From NCBI GenBank assembly GCA_013003425.1, contig JABDJB010000026.1, positions 1-50,738 on the forward strand: a stretch of DNA of 50,738 bases. Reading direction: 5' to 3'. The position numbers were made by a program, and so were the translations under genes. This DNA is from Gammaproteobacteria bacterium (GTDB lineage: Bacteria > Pseudomonadota > Gammaproteobacteria > Steroidobacterales > JABDKV01). Shown here piece by piece: positions 8,290-16,415 of the stretch. The notes beneath the pieces were generated by a model. The model worked only from the letters and a program-made list of their open reading frames with translations. It was not told where the DNA came from and did not search any database. How positions within the stretch are numbered: position 1 is the stretch's first letter; each line of letters opens with the position of its first letter.

Positions 8290-8853
8290 ATGTTCTTACT
8301 GATCGCCGGCCTGCTGCTGTGGTCGCTCGTTCACCTGTTTACGAGCGTCGCACCACAGCAGCGACAGCGATTGCGCGCGGGGCTCGGCGCGCAGGTTTAT
8401 CGGGCTTTTTATTCGGCGCTGATACTGCTGTCCCTCGTCCTGATCGTATTCGGCTGGCGCAACAGCCCGCCAGTCTCTCTCTACGCCCCGCCAGGCTGGG
8501 GCTACCTGCTGACGCCGGTAATGATGCTGCTCGCCCTGGTGTTGCTTGTTGCTGCAAACGCACCAGGGCATATCCGCCAGATGTTGCGCCATCCAATGTT
8601 GACGGGTGTCGTCGTCTGGGCGCTGGCCCATCTGCTTGTCAATGGCGAGAGCCGCTCACTGTTTCTGTTCGGGACACTGGCCGTCTGGGCAATCCTGGAA
8701 ATGCTTCTTATCAATCGTCGTGACGGACCACGACCTCCGGTAGCCGCAACCTGGTCCGCCGACATTGTTGCCGTGGCCGGCGGCATTGTGCTTTTCGCAG
8801 CACTCGGGTGGCTGCACCCGGTTTTTACCGGCAGGGCCGCACTGCCTTTCTAG
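8290..8853 (+). CDS. NnrU family membrane protein
   Basis: A 187-residue integral membrane protein with about five hydrophobic segments. The hallmark HPMLTG motif near residues 101-106, followed by WALAHLLVNG, places it in the NnrU family. The first member was linked to nitric oxide and nitrite reduction; related proteins are also reported in other pathways such as carotenoid isomerisation (Z-ISO). The precise reaction here is unknown. It lies 45 bases after the glycosyltransferase pair, and the next gene is a hemerythrin, a diiron protein. The pairing with a hemerythrin would fit an oxygen- or NO-related role, but that is inference. Confidence 0.8.
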   Translation: MFLLIAGLLLWSLVHLFTSVAPQQRQRLRAGLGAQVYRAFYSALILLSLVLIVFGWRNSPPVSLYAPPGWGYLLTPVMMLLALVLLVAANAPGHIRQMLRHPMLTGVVVWALAHLLVNGESRSLFLFGTLAVWAILEMLLINRRDGPRPPVAATWSADIVAVAGGIVLFAALGWLHPVFTGRAALPF

Positions 8854-8913
8854 CAACACGTAAACGGCCTGCAGGCGTATACTGGTCAAGCGCTAAGCGG
8901 TAATGGCCTCGCA

Positions 8914-9447
8914 ATGCACCCGATCATGCAAGCCCTGCACGAAGACCACGTCAATGTGGCGCGCCTTCTCGAGCTGATCGAGGAAGCGCTGCACCACACC
9001 AGCCGTGGTGACCTGTCCAGGCTTGACCTGGCTCACCAGGCGATGCGCTACATGACCGCCTACCCCGACATTTACCATCACCCAACCGAGGACATCGTCT
9101 TCGCCGCTTTGGTGCGCCGGGCTCCGGAGACCCGACAGATCGTCGATCAGCTGTCGGCCGAGCACGAATTGCTGGGTAGCAGCGGCACACAGTTTCTGAG
9201 CTTGCTGACAGAGGCCCGCGCCGGGATTCCGGAATCACTGCCCGCCACCGGCGCGGCATACGTTGATACCCTGCGGGCGCACATGAACATCGAAGAAGGC
9301 CGGGTTTTTCCCATTATAAAGGTGGTCTTCGGCCACCACGACTGGGACACGCTCAACGAGCAGCTCGAGATCGCACGCGATCCACTGTTCGGGCCGCAGC
9401 TGAAGAGCAGCTACCAGCAGCTGGCGCGCGCGCTGACCGACCGCTGA
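8914..9447 (+). CDS. Hemerythrin HHE domain protein
   Basis: A 177-residue cytoplasmic four-helix protein with the expected diiron ligands in order: LHEDH near residues 8-12, YHHPTED near 54-60, EHELLG near 84-89 and HMNIEEGRVFP near 111-121. Hemerythrin-like proteins bind oxygen, NO or iron and take part in sensing or repair of oxidative and nitrosative damage. It sits 60 bases after the NnrU-like gene on the same strand and is closed by a strong terminator. The start ATG lacks a clear Shine-Dalgarno sequence, but an earlier in-frame start is not supported. Confidence 0.87.
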   Translation: MHPIMQALHEDHVNVARLLELIEEALHHTSRGDLSRLDLAHQAMRYMTAYPDIYHHPTEDIVFAALVRRAPETRQIVDQLSAEHELLGSSGTQFLSLLTEARAGIPESLPATGAAYVDTLRAHMNIEEGRVFPIIKVVFGHHDWDTLNEQLEIARDPLFGPQLKSSYQQLARALTDR

Positions 9448-9471
9448 GCAGTCGCTTCACGGCCGGCACAA

Positions 9472-9499
9472 AAAAGCCCCGCTCGAAGGCGGGGCTTTT
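9472..9499. terminator. Bidirectional rho-independent terminator
   Basis: AAAAGCCCCGC (9472-9482) pairs perfectly with GCGGGGCTTTT (9489-9499) over an 11-bp stem. It carries A and T runs on both sides, so it can end both the hemerythrin transcript and the convergent VPxPA-CTERM gene. Confidence 0.92.
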
Positions 9500-9520
9500 G
9501 CGTTTTCGCAGGTACGAGGT

Positions 9521-10282
9521 TCAGCTGCGGCGACGCAACGCACCCAGGCCCAGCAGGCCGGATGCCATCAGCCACACTGCGGCTGGCACCGGGATAACCG
9601 CTGTTTCGCCAGTGACGCGAATATTGTCGATCTTGGCAAAGTCGCCCTCGCCGCCATCCAGCCAGAACGCCAGCCAGACTTCCGATTCACCAGCAGCGGC
9701 TGCCAGGTCAAACGTCGCGGTGGAAAAGTTGTTGTTTGGCCCGGCACGCAGCAGTTCGGTCCAGCCGCCGCCTTCCCAGTTCCAGACGCCGTCAGCCGGA
9801 CCGCCATGGCTGGTCGGACGCAGGTCGATCTGGCCATTTACAAAACCGATTGGATGCCCTGCCGCAAGATCACCGACGAAGTAACCGACAACGAGCCGGT
9901 CGTACGAACCGGCGGAAAAAGTACGCCAGTCAAATGTCAGCGTAATGTCAGTGTACATGCTGGCATCAAAGCTGATCAGCAGGCCGCCATCGTCCTCGGC
10001 AATACCCACCGGTGAACCATTACTACTGCCGCCGTACTGCTGTACGCCGACGTCGTGAGCCGGCGTACCATTGTCCGGCGCCTCGAACCTGGCACCAAAC
10101 CAGTCGTTGTCAGCACCAAAATTGCTGATGTCGGGTATACCGAAACGGCGTGGATCCGAACCGGAGTAACCGCTGGTAACGCCGTCGAAAGTTTCAGACA
10201 GGAGTGTTGCCGGAGTAGCTGCGGCACCGTGACTGAGTAAAATTGCCACCAGCCCGGTAACGGCCAGGATAAATCTCTTCAT
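9521..10282 (-). CDS. VPxPA-CTERM surface protein
   Basis: A 253-residue exported protein with a signal peptide (residues 1-22) and a C-terminal sorting tail: IPVPAAVWLM, a hydrophobic helix, then RRRS. This three-part tail is the VPxPA subtype of PEP-CTERM, recognised by an exosortase or archaeosortase-like enzyme that is not in this window. The body is a beta-rich domain (TFDWRTFSAGSYDRLVVGYFVGD; VWLAFWLDGGEGDFAKIDNIRVTG), probably a jelly-roll, and no catalytic motif was seen. Such proteins are usually processed at the cell surface or passed to the extracellular matrix. The function beyond sorting is unknown. A second VPxPA protein lies at 11230-11910. Confidence 0.85.
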   Translation of the reverse strand: MKRFILAVTGLVAILLSHGAAATPATLLSETFDGVTSGYSGSDPRRFGIPDISNFGADNDWFGARFEAPDNGTPAHDVGVQQYGGSSNGSPVGIAEDDGGLLISFDASMYTDITLTFDWRTFSAGSYDRLVVGYFVGDLAAGHPIGFVNGQIDLRPTSHGGPADGVWNWEGGGWTELLRAGPNNNFSTATFDLAAAAGESEVWLAFWLDGGEGDFAKIDNIRVTGETAVIPVPAAVWLMASGLLGLGALRRRS

Positions 10283-10318
10283 TATTATGTCCCTCGGGAA
10301 ATATTCTTGTGTTTTTTA

Positions 10319-10334
10319 GCAGGCGTGTTTCCCA
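10319..10334 (-). promoter_or_regulatory. Weak sigma-54-like promoter candidate
   Basis: On the minus strand this site keeps GG and GC ten bases apart, as in -24/-12 promoters, but the flanking bases match the consensus only partly. It sits at the right distance for a short leader before the ATG at 10282. It is offered because the second VPxPA-CTERM gene has a much better version of the same element. Confidence 0.2.
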
Positions 10335-10444
10335 CGCTCGTGTTCGCAGTTTACCGTAAATAAGTACCTGACTGACTTTGTCTTTACGCTCTTTTACCCT
10401 CTCGTGGTACAAATGTGACCACCTTTACACCTGGCCCAATACAT

Positions 10445-11227
10445 ATGAATCAATTTAGTACATTAGCGCTGCAGCGGCCGTCGCCCGGGACTGCGCTGCT
10501 GACGCTGAATCGTGCCGCTGCGCTCAATGCGATCAATTCATCCATGCGAAAAGAACTCGCAACTGTGCTGCGGCAGATGGCAACTGACGACAGCGTCCGC
10601 ATTGTTGTTATCAACGGTGAGGGGCGCGCCTTTTCAGCCGGCGCCGACCTCAAGGATGATATCGAACAGCTCGACATCAATGAGGTACTGATGAACGAGT
10701 ACAAACCGTCATTCGATGCCATCATCACCATGAACAAGCCGGTCATTAGTGTGGTAACCGGGCTGGCCGCAGGCATTGGCCTGTCGCTGGCGCTGGTCTG
10801 TGACCTGACGGTCATGGCCGACGATGCTTTTCTGCTTTGCCCGTTCAGCACCATCAGCCTGATTCCCGATGGTGGCGCCAATTTCCTGCTGGCACGCCAG
10901 CTCGGCTACCGGCGCGCCTACCAGATGGCAATCGAAGCTGAACGCCTCCCTGCCACTGAAGCGCTGCGCCTGGGACTGGTCAACCGGCTGGCACCGGCCG
11001 ACCACGCACTCGAAGATGCGCTGGCATGGGCTGACGAACTGGCACAACGTGCACCGTTGGCATTGGCGCGGACAAAAGAAGCGATGCGTTTTGCGCTGGG
11101 CCACACATACGATGAAACCTATCGCAGGGAAGCTGAACTACAGGCGGCCTGTTTTGCCAGTGACGATTTCAGCGAAGGGCGATCCGCTTTTGTAGAAAAA
11201 CGCGCGCCGCGCTTCAGCGGCAAATAG
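10445..11227 (+). CDS. Enoyl-CoA hydratase/isomerase (crotonase family, PaaG-like)
   Basis: A 260-residue crotonase-fold enzyme acting on a coenzyme A thioester. The oxyanion-hole segments are FSAGADL (residues 63-69) and GLAAGIG (106-112). The usual catalytic Glu of hydratases ahead of the LIPDGG loop is absent (the segment reads PFSTISLIPDGG), while Asp142 in this loop corresponds to the catalytic Asp of PaaG-type delta3-delta2 isomerases. An isomerase role in fatty or aromatic acid breakdown is therefore favoured over hydration. An in-frame GTG at 10415 could add ten residues; the ATG at 10445 fits the family length better, though neither has a strong ribosome binding site. It is divergent from one VPxPA gene and convergent with the other. 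Confidence 0.85.
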   Translation: MNQFSTLALQRPSPGTALLTLNRAAALNAINSSMRKELATVLRQMATDDSVRIVVINGEGRAFSAGADLKDDIEQLDINEVLMNEYKPSFDAIITMNKPVISVVTGLAAGIGLSLALVCDLTVMADDAFLLCPFSTISLIPDGGANFLLARQLGYRRAYQMAIEAERLPATEALRLGLVNRLAPADHALEDALAWADELAQRAPLALARTKEAMRFALGHTYDETYRREAELQAACFASDDFSEGRSAFVEKRAPRFSGK

Positions 11228-11229
11228 GG

Positions 11230-11910
11230 TCAGGATGGCCGCCGTGTCGCCAGGCCGAGCGCAAACAGTCCGGAGATCATCAGCTGCAGTGCAGCCGGGA
11301 TCGGCACCACTGCCATATCTATATTGATATCGCCACGGCTGCTGTTGCCCTGGGCATCTTCCGCCCAGAACCAGGCCGAGGCGCCAAAGTTCAGGTTCTT
11401 GTTGTTTGCACCAAAACCGATCTGGAATGCCGGGCCACGCTGCGTGATGATCAGGGTCGTGCCAGCCAGTGCTCCGATGCCGTCGAAGGTGCCGCTGAAG
11501 CCCGTGTAGTAGTACCAGGTTCCGGTATCGACCGGCCCGCCGTTGTCACTGTAAGCGCCGGACATCAGTTCCCGTTTCGGGCTGTCCGGTGGAGCGATGG
11601 CCGTTCGGCCAGACAACGACAGGGTTACCATGTAGCCGCTGCCGGCATCATCGATACTGTGAGCGTAGCCGCTGAACATGGCCGTACCGTCGTCGTATTC
11701 GATCAGCGTGCCGTCCGCGCCGGTAAACAGGTAATCCTGTCCGCTGATGGTAATTGCATGATCACCGCTGCCGGCGTAGTACTGCGCATCGGCCATCGCG
11801 GCACTCAACTCGTACGTACCAAAGGCGGTCGATGCCAGCGCACTGTCGGCCGCGGCACCGAGCAGGAACACCAGTGCCAGAATAATCACTTCGTTGTTGA
11901 TCTTTTTCAT
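11230..11910 (-). CDS. VPxPA-CTERM surface protein behind a sigma-54 promoter
   Basis: A 226-residue exported protein. Residues 1-27 are a signal peptide. The end carries VPIPAALQLM, a hydrophobic helix and a final RRPS, which is the exosortase-type VPxPA sorting signal. The body contains a beta-sandwich-like sequence (GTYELSAAMADAQYYAGSGDHAITISGQD) with repeated Tyr, Gly and Asp residues and no enzyme motif. A well-matched -24/-12 element lies 54-69 bases upstream of the ATG. Its stop is two bases from the stop of the convergent crotonase gene. The function is unknown; a matrix or surface role is inferred from the sorting tail. Confidence 0.83.
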   Translation of the reverse strand: MKKINNEVIILALVFLLGAAADSALASTAFGTYELSAAMADAQYYAGSGDHAITISGQDYLFTGADGTLIEYDDGTAMFSGYAHSIDDAGSGYMVTLSLSGRTAIAPPDSPKRELMSGAYSDNGGPVDTGTWYYYTGFSGTFDGIGALAGTTLIITQRGPAFQIGFGANNKNLNFGASAWFWAEDAQGNSSRGDINIDMAVVPIPAALQLMISGLFALGLATRRPS

Positions 11911-11963
11911 CGCATTGCCCGGTTAACTTAAAGCAGCCAGATCGCGGCTTCTGCAAAGAAAAA

Positions 11964-11979
11964 AGCAAGAACGATGCCA
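11964..11979 (-). promoter_or_regulatory. Sigma-54 (-24/-12) promoter
   Basis: Read on the minus strand the site is TGGCATCGTTCTTGCT. It matches the consensus TGGCAC-N5-TTGCW at every position except one (T for C), with the obligatory GG-N10-GC spacing. The predicted start site leaves a leader of roughly 40 bases before the ATG at 11910. In several species PEP-CTERM gene sets are controlled by sigma-54 with the PrsK/PrsR regulators, which fits this placement. GTTAACTTAA occurs at both 11922-11931 and 12027-12036, flanking the site. Confidence 0.7.
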
Positions 11980-12073
11980 TGACGCACAACTGACTGAGGC
12001 AACTGGAGTTTCGTTACCCGCGAGGTGTTAACTTAATTTGGCGGCGGTAAAAAAAACCGACAGCGGGGAGGAT

Positions 12074-13723
12074 CTAGCGGCGGCAATCGCCCGGCCGCGG
12101 CCGCACTGACGGATCATGCCTGCAACGTGCAGTTACCGTGACACGGTGATTAGCGCGGATGCCACGCAGTCGCGTGGTGCTGCCGTCTGCCCAGTGCACC
12201 GTAATCCGGTTCACCCGGCGTGCCCTGCCAAGCCCGAAATGCAGCACCTGCTCACTCTGGCCCAGGTAGGTTCCACCCGTGGTGACCTGCTGCACCTGGG
12301 TATCACGACGGGCCTTTACCGTTACCACCGCACCAATGCCCTGTGGCGCCAGTCGTGGATTCCTGTGCGTGTCGAAGCGCAGCTGCAACCAGTTCGCGTC
12401 TGCCGGCGCGTGCGGCGCCGAAATTATGTCGTTGCGATACAGCCGCAGCGGCTCTTCGTTAGACAAAATGACCAGGTCCATATCGCCATCGCGATCGTAG
12501 TCGAAATGCAGCATTGCGCGGCCTTCGCCGGTATGCGCCAGGCCCGCGCTCTCACCAATCTCCGCGAAATGCGCTCCATGCGAGCTGCGCCACAGGTAGC
12601 TGCGTTCGTTCACAAAGTTTGCGCCAGTAACCGGATCGTAGATTCGCCAGCCGTTCGTCATCGCCAGGTCGGTCCAGCCGTCGTTATCGAAGTCCACAGC
12701 GCTGGTCCCCCAGCCCCAGCCACCGTCGTTGACGCCGACTGCCGCAGACATCTCGCTGTAGATATGGTCACCGTGGTTGATATACAGCCCGTTGCCCCAG
12801 AATTCACTTTCGAAAGCATAGGTCGGCCAGATTGCGGTGATAAACCAGTCCGGCAGACCATCACGATTGAAGTCGGCAACAGCAGTACCCATGCCATTGT
12901 GCGCATTACCGATACTCCACTGCGTTGCGGGCAGCCCGCTACCCGGGTCCAGTTCAGTAAAAGTACCGTCGCGGTTGTTGCGGTAATAACGGTTAGTGCC
13001 GAAATCGCCGGCCACCAGCAATTCAGGAAAACGATCCCCGTCCATGTCTGCCCACACCGCGCCAAAGGCGTGGGTGCTGTCCTGGAACACGCCGGAGGTG
13101 CTCGTCACGTTAGTGAAGCTGCCGTTACCCTCGTTACGAAAAAGCCTGGCCCCCAGCACCGGACGGCTGTGCCAAGCCCCCACAAACAGGTCCAAATCGC
13201 CATCGAGATCGTAATCGCCGAATGCCGCACCGTAGCCGTCTTCGAAATTTTCAGTTGTCATGGCCACACCGGCCGCGACAGCGACATCGACAAAGCCATT
13301 GCCATCGTTGCGGTATAACAGGTGATGACCGGGCCCGGGCTGCTCGTCGCTTGGTCCAAAACTGGAGACGAACAGATCGTCATCCCCATCGTTGTCGTAA
13401 TCGCCAACCGTCGCCCCTACACCGCGATGCGGGCGGGCAATCCCCCAGCGCGCTGCCTGATCGCTGAAAGTCCCATCGCCGTTATTGATGTATAGCCGAT
13501 CGGGGGTTGCGCCGCCGCCAATCACGTAAAGGTCCGGATAGCCGTCGCTATTGAAATCGCCGATTGCCCCGCCACCGGCCATTGGGCCAGCGCGGTGCCC
13601 CAGCGGCTGATCGTGCACAAAGCTCAGCCCCGCGCCGGCGGTTTGCTCGCTGAAAACGAGCGGTGCAGCCAAACAGATAACAGGCTGCAGGGTAAGCAGT
13701 AGAGTCAATAAACGCAGCATCAT
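12074..13723 (-). CDS. Secreted FG-GAP/VCBS repeat protein with ASPIC/UnbV domain
   Basis: A 549-residue exported protein of the CRTAC1-like group. A signal peptide covers residues 1-19. At least seven calcium-loop repeats of the form D-x-(N/D)-x-D-G-x-x-D-L follow (DFNSDGYPDLYV, DYDNDGDDDLFV, DYDLDGDLDLFVG, DMDGDRFPELLV, DFNRDGLPDWFI, DFDNDGWTDLAM, DYDRDGDMDLVI), predicting an integrin-alpha-like seven-bladed propeller. Residues about 440-530 match the ASPIC/UnbV domain (GIGAVVTVKA ... GGTYLGQSEQVLHFGLG ... VHWADGSTT). Family members are secreted or surface proteins with largely unknown partners. It stands alone, with no operon neighbour. Confidence 0.87.
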   Translation of the reverse strand: MMLRLLTLLLTLQPVICLAAPLVFSEQTAGAGLSFVHDQPLGHRAGPMAGGGAIGDFNSDGYPDLYVIGGGATPDRLYINNGDGTFSDQAARWGIARPHRGVGATVGDYDNDGDDDLFVSSFGPSDEQPGPGHHLLYRNDGNGFVDVAVAAGVAMTTENFEDGYGAAFGDYDLDGDLDLFVGAWHSRPVLGARLFRNEGNGSFTNVTSTSGVFQDSTHAFGAVWADMDGDRFPELLVAGDFGTNRYYRNNRDGTFTELDPGSGLPATQWSIGNAHNGMGTAVADFNRDGLPDWFITAIWPTYAFESEFWGNGLYINHGDHIYSEMSAAVGVNDGGWGWGTSAVDFDNDGWTDLAMTNGWRIYDPVTGANFVNERSYLWRSSHGAHFAEIGESAGLAHTGEGRAMLHFDYDRDGDMDLVILSNEEPLRLYRNDIISAPHAPADANWLQLRFDTHRNPRLAPQGIGAVVTVKARRDTQVQQVTTGGTYLGQSEQVLHFGLGRARRVNRITVHWADGSTTRLRGIRANHRVTVTARCRHDPSVRPRPGDCRR

Positions 13724-13810
13724 AATGTTCTTGTTATGTCAGGTAGCAGAAACCCTCATACCAGTGTAACCAATTAATCCGGCAGCGACGCCGAAGTTGA
13801 CGATAACCGG

Positions 13811-14464
13811 TCAGACGGCCGGTCGGTTAAACAGGACAGTGTCCGGGCCGGCTGTACCACCAGACACTATAAAGTTCATCGCCTCGTCCATCGTCCAGGG
13901 TGTCGGTATCAGTTTCTCAACCGGCACTATTTCAACAAAACCATTGGTCGGGTTCGGCGTTGTTGGCACATAAACGGCAGCCAGCTCGATGCGGCTCTCC
14001 GGGTCGGTGAAGGTTCGGGTTACAAAGCCGACGGCTCGCATTTGTGGCGAAGGAAATTCGATCAGCACTACGCGCTGCACGCCGTCCGGCTTGCGCTGCA
14101 GCGCCGCGATCAGCTTTTTGACCGACCCATAGATGGTCTGAATACCGGGCACCCGGGCGACGATGGATTCAAACATCGTCACCAGGCGCCGTCCGACGAC
14201 CTGGCTGACCAGCAGGCCGAGCAGGTAAATCGAAAACAGCGTCAGGACGACAGCGAGCACGCTCTGGAACCACGGCTGCAACAACAGCTGCGCCAGCAGC
14301 GGTGCATCCTCGTCGATACGCCCGGCCACCACACGTACCCATGGCAGACCAACGCGGGACAGCTGGCGGAACACAATACTGACAACCACCCAGGTGACCC
14401 ACAGCGGTATCAGTGTCAGAACGCCGCTGATGAGATAGCGGCGGATATGCGGTTGTCGGCGCAT
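13811..14464 (-). CDS. DUF502 family membrane protein
   Basis: A 217-residue inner-membrane protein with two N-terminal hydrophobic segments (RYLISGVLTLIPLWVTWVVV and the VLAVVLTLFSIYLLGLL region). A soluble domain follows, with the family's PGIQTIYGSVKKLI and TTPNPTNGFVEIVP motifs. DUF502 proteins are widespread in bacteria and have no settled function. The ATG at 14464 is chosen because a GGA lies eight bases ahead; an in-frame ATG at 14473 would add three residues. It is divergent from the SprA-like gene. Confidence 0.85.
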   Translation of the reverse strand: MRRQPHIRRYLISGVLTLIPLWVTWVVVSIVFRQLSRVGLPWVRVVAGRIDEDAPLLAQLLLQPWFQSVLAVVLTLFSIYLLGLLVSQVVGRRLVTMFESIVARVPGIQTIYGSVKKLIAALQRKPDGVQRVVLIEFPSPQMRAVGFVTRTFTDPESRIELAAVYVPTTPNPTNGFVEIVPVEKLIPTPWTMDEAMNFIVSGGTAGPDTVLFNRPAV

Positions 14465-14670
14465 GAGGATCATCCGTAGCCCGGTTGAGCCCAAATTATA
14501 TGGCGTTATGTCGCAAAGGGCGGCAATAAATTTTCTAAAGTTCTGTTCGCGCCGGCCGGTATAACCGAGTGAGGGTTAAATCGCATGTCTGCCATGGACG
14601 GTGGATCGCGATTCTCGCGACAGGGACGGACAACCGGCGCCAGGGACGGCGCCATCTTTCTGAGATAGCC

Positions 14671-15315
14671 ATGGACGCAGTCAGCGCAAACAGGATCGAC
14701 GCGAATATAGCCGCACGGCCTGGCGGCAGCGTTGGACTGCCTGCGGTCAGCGGCAACGCAGGCAGCAACGACCCGCTGCAGCCGCGTCGTGCGGCGCAAC
14801 CCGATGCCGTGGCCGCCACTGGTGCGGGCGATGACAAGAGCGTGCGGGGCGCTAAGCCGCTCGGCCTGAATCGCAGTTTTTCCGCGGAAGAACAATCACA
14901 ACTGCGCGAACTGCGCGCGCGTGATCGCGAGGTCAGGGCGCACGAGCAGGCCCACCTCTCTGCTGCCGGCGCGCATGCCCGCGGCGGCGCCAGTTTCACC
15001 TATGAAACCGGCCCTGACGGGCGTCGCTATGCGGTCGGTGGTGAAGTCTCGATCGATACCGCGGAGGTTGCCGGCGACCCGCAGGCAACTCTGGCCAAGG
15101 CCCGGCAGGTGCGACGTGCTGCTCTTGCGCCGGCGGACCCTTCGCCGCAGGACCGGCAGGTGGCTGCCCGGGCAGCTGCAATGGCGCGCGAGGCCAGCGC
15201 AGAGATTGCGCAACAACGAATCGAGGCGCAGTCCGGTACGGCCACATCCGGCCGCCTGGATCGGGCCTATCAGGCGGCCGACGACGCCACATCGCTGGTA
15301 AATCTCGTCGCCTGA
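14671..15315 (+). CDS. SprA-like putative metalloprotease
   Basis: A 214-residue protein of the SprA-related family (also called putative metalloprotease CJM1_0395 family). The core is VRAHEQAH (residues 88-95, a HExxH-like zinc motif written HEQAH) followed by GGASFTYETGPDGRRYAVGGEVSID and a helical segment rich in Ala and Arg. The first 65 residues are low-complexity and probably disordered. The frame is open back to 14569, but the upstream 34 residues are Arg-rich and unlike the family, so the ATG at 14671 is preferred. There is no signal peptide. Proteolytic activity has not been shown for most of the family. Confidence 0.75.
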   Translation: MDAVSANRIDANIAARPGGSVGLPAVSGNAGSNDPLQPRRAAQPDAVAATGAGDDKSVRGAKPLGLNRSFSAEEQSQLRELRARDREVRAHEQAHLSAAGAHARGGASFTYETGPDGRRYAVGGEVSIDTAEVAGDPQATLAKARQVRRAALAPADPSPQDRQVAARAAAMAREASAEIAQQRIEAQSGTATSGRLDRAYQAADDATSLVNLVA

Positions 15316-15360
15316 TCACCCGCTGGCGCATCATGCGGCCCCGGTGTAGAACGGGTACCG

Positions 15361-16203
15361 ATGGATGCGCTCATTCTTTATGCGATTCCGGTGTTCCTGC
15401 TGCTGATGGGCGCCGAGTACCTGGCCGGGCGCACTCAGGGTCTGCAGCTATACGAACAGCGCGACACCCTGGCGAACCTGGCGATGGGCAGCGGCAATGT
15501 ACTGATCAATCTTGCCTGGAAAAGCGCCGGCCTGGCAGCGGCTATTGCCGTTTACCAGTACCGCCTGTTCGACATCCCGGCCAGCGCGGCCTGGGCATGG
15601 CTGCTTCTGCTGTTCGCTGAGGACCTCTGTTACTACCTGTTTCACCGCTTCCATCACGAATCGCGCATTGGCTGGGCGGCGCACGTCAATCATCATTCAA
15701 GTCGACACTTCAACCTGGCGGTAGCGCTGCGCCAGTCCTGGACCACACCGTTTACCGGAATGGTGTTCTGGCTGCCGTTGCCGCTACTCGGCTTCCACCC
15801 GTTAATGGTGCTGACGCAGCAGGCGATCAGCCTGCTGTACCAGTTCTGGATTCATACACAAACCATTGGCCGGCTCGGCCCACTCGAGTGGGTGCTCAAC
15901 ACCCCGTCCCATCACCGGGTGCATCACGGCACCAACCCGGAATATATCGATCGAAACTATGGCGGCATACTTATTATCTGGGATCGGCTTTTCGGCACCT
16001 TTGCCGCCGAAAATGCACCGGTGAAATACGGCATCATCCACCAGCTCGATACTTTTAACCCCCTGCGTATCGCCTTTCACGAATGGCGTGCCCTGTTCGG
16101 CGACCTGCGCCGCGCCACAGGCATTCGCCAGGCCGCCGGCTTCCTGTTGCGCCACCCCGGCTGGCAGCCAGCGCCACGCGGGCAGCAGTCAATTAGGGAA
16201 TAA
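15361..16203 (+). CDS. Fatty acid hydroxylase/sterol desaturase family protein
   Basis: A 280-residue integral membrane diiron oxygenase. The three histidine clusters are HRFHH (residues 95-99), HVNHH (108-112) and HHRVHH (184-189), interleaved with hydrophobic segments in the usual order. Family members hydroxylate or desaturate lipids such as fatty acids, sterols or carotenoids with oxygen at the membrane; the substrate here cannot be told. It starts 45 bases after the SprA-like gene and may share its transcript. The downstream 210 bases carry a promoter for the next gene. Confidence 0.85.
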   Translation: MDALILYAIPVFLLLMGAEYLAGRTQGLQLYEQRDTLANLAMGSGNVLINLAWKSAGLAAAIAVYQYRLFDIPASAAWAWLLLLFAEDLCYYLFHRFHHESRIGWAAHVNHHSSRHFNLAVALRQSWTTPFTGMVFWLPLPLLGFHPLMVLTQQAISLLYQFWIHTQTIGRLGPLEWVLNTPSHHRVHHGTNPEYIDRNYGGILIIWDRLFGTFAAENAPVKYGIIHQLDTFNPLRIAFHEWRALFGDLRRATGIRQAAGFLLRHPGWQPAPRGQQSIRE

Positions 16204-16294
16204 CGACTTTTTTAACAGGGAGTTGTATGCAATATGTCACCAAGCCTGTACAGCATGATGCATAACCTCAAGTTAACAGAATGCATCTGTCGGC

Positions 16295-16322
16295 TTGCAT
16301 TCAACTGTCGGTAACTTATGCT
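16295..16322 (+). promoter_or_regulatory. Sigma-70-like promoter for the large secreted protein
   Basis: TTGCAT at 16295-16300 and TATGCT at 16317-16322 are 16 bases apart and lie about 90 bases before the GTG start at 16416. This is the best -35/-10 pair in the intergenic region; it is a match by eye only. Confidence 0.4.
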
Positions 16323-16415
16323 AAGCGGGTTAGAAATAACGGCCGGCAGCGCGCCGGTGATAATAAGACAACCTGATTAAATAACTAGCTTCTCACCACA
16401 TGAGGGGGGTACAAC

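Noticed and set aside
12116-13318. A 400-codon open frame on the plus strand opposite the FG-GAP/UnbV gene
   Set aside because: The minus-strand frame encodes seven clear calcium-loop repeats and an ASPIC/UnbV domain; the plus-strand frame is Val/Arg/His-rich, matches no family and has no ribosome site.
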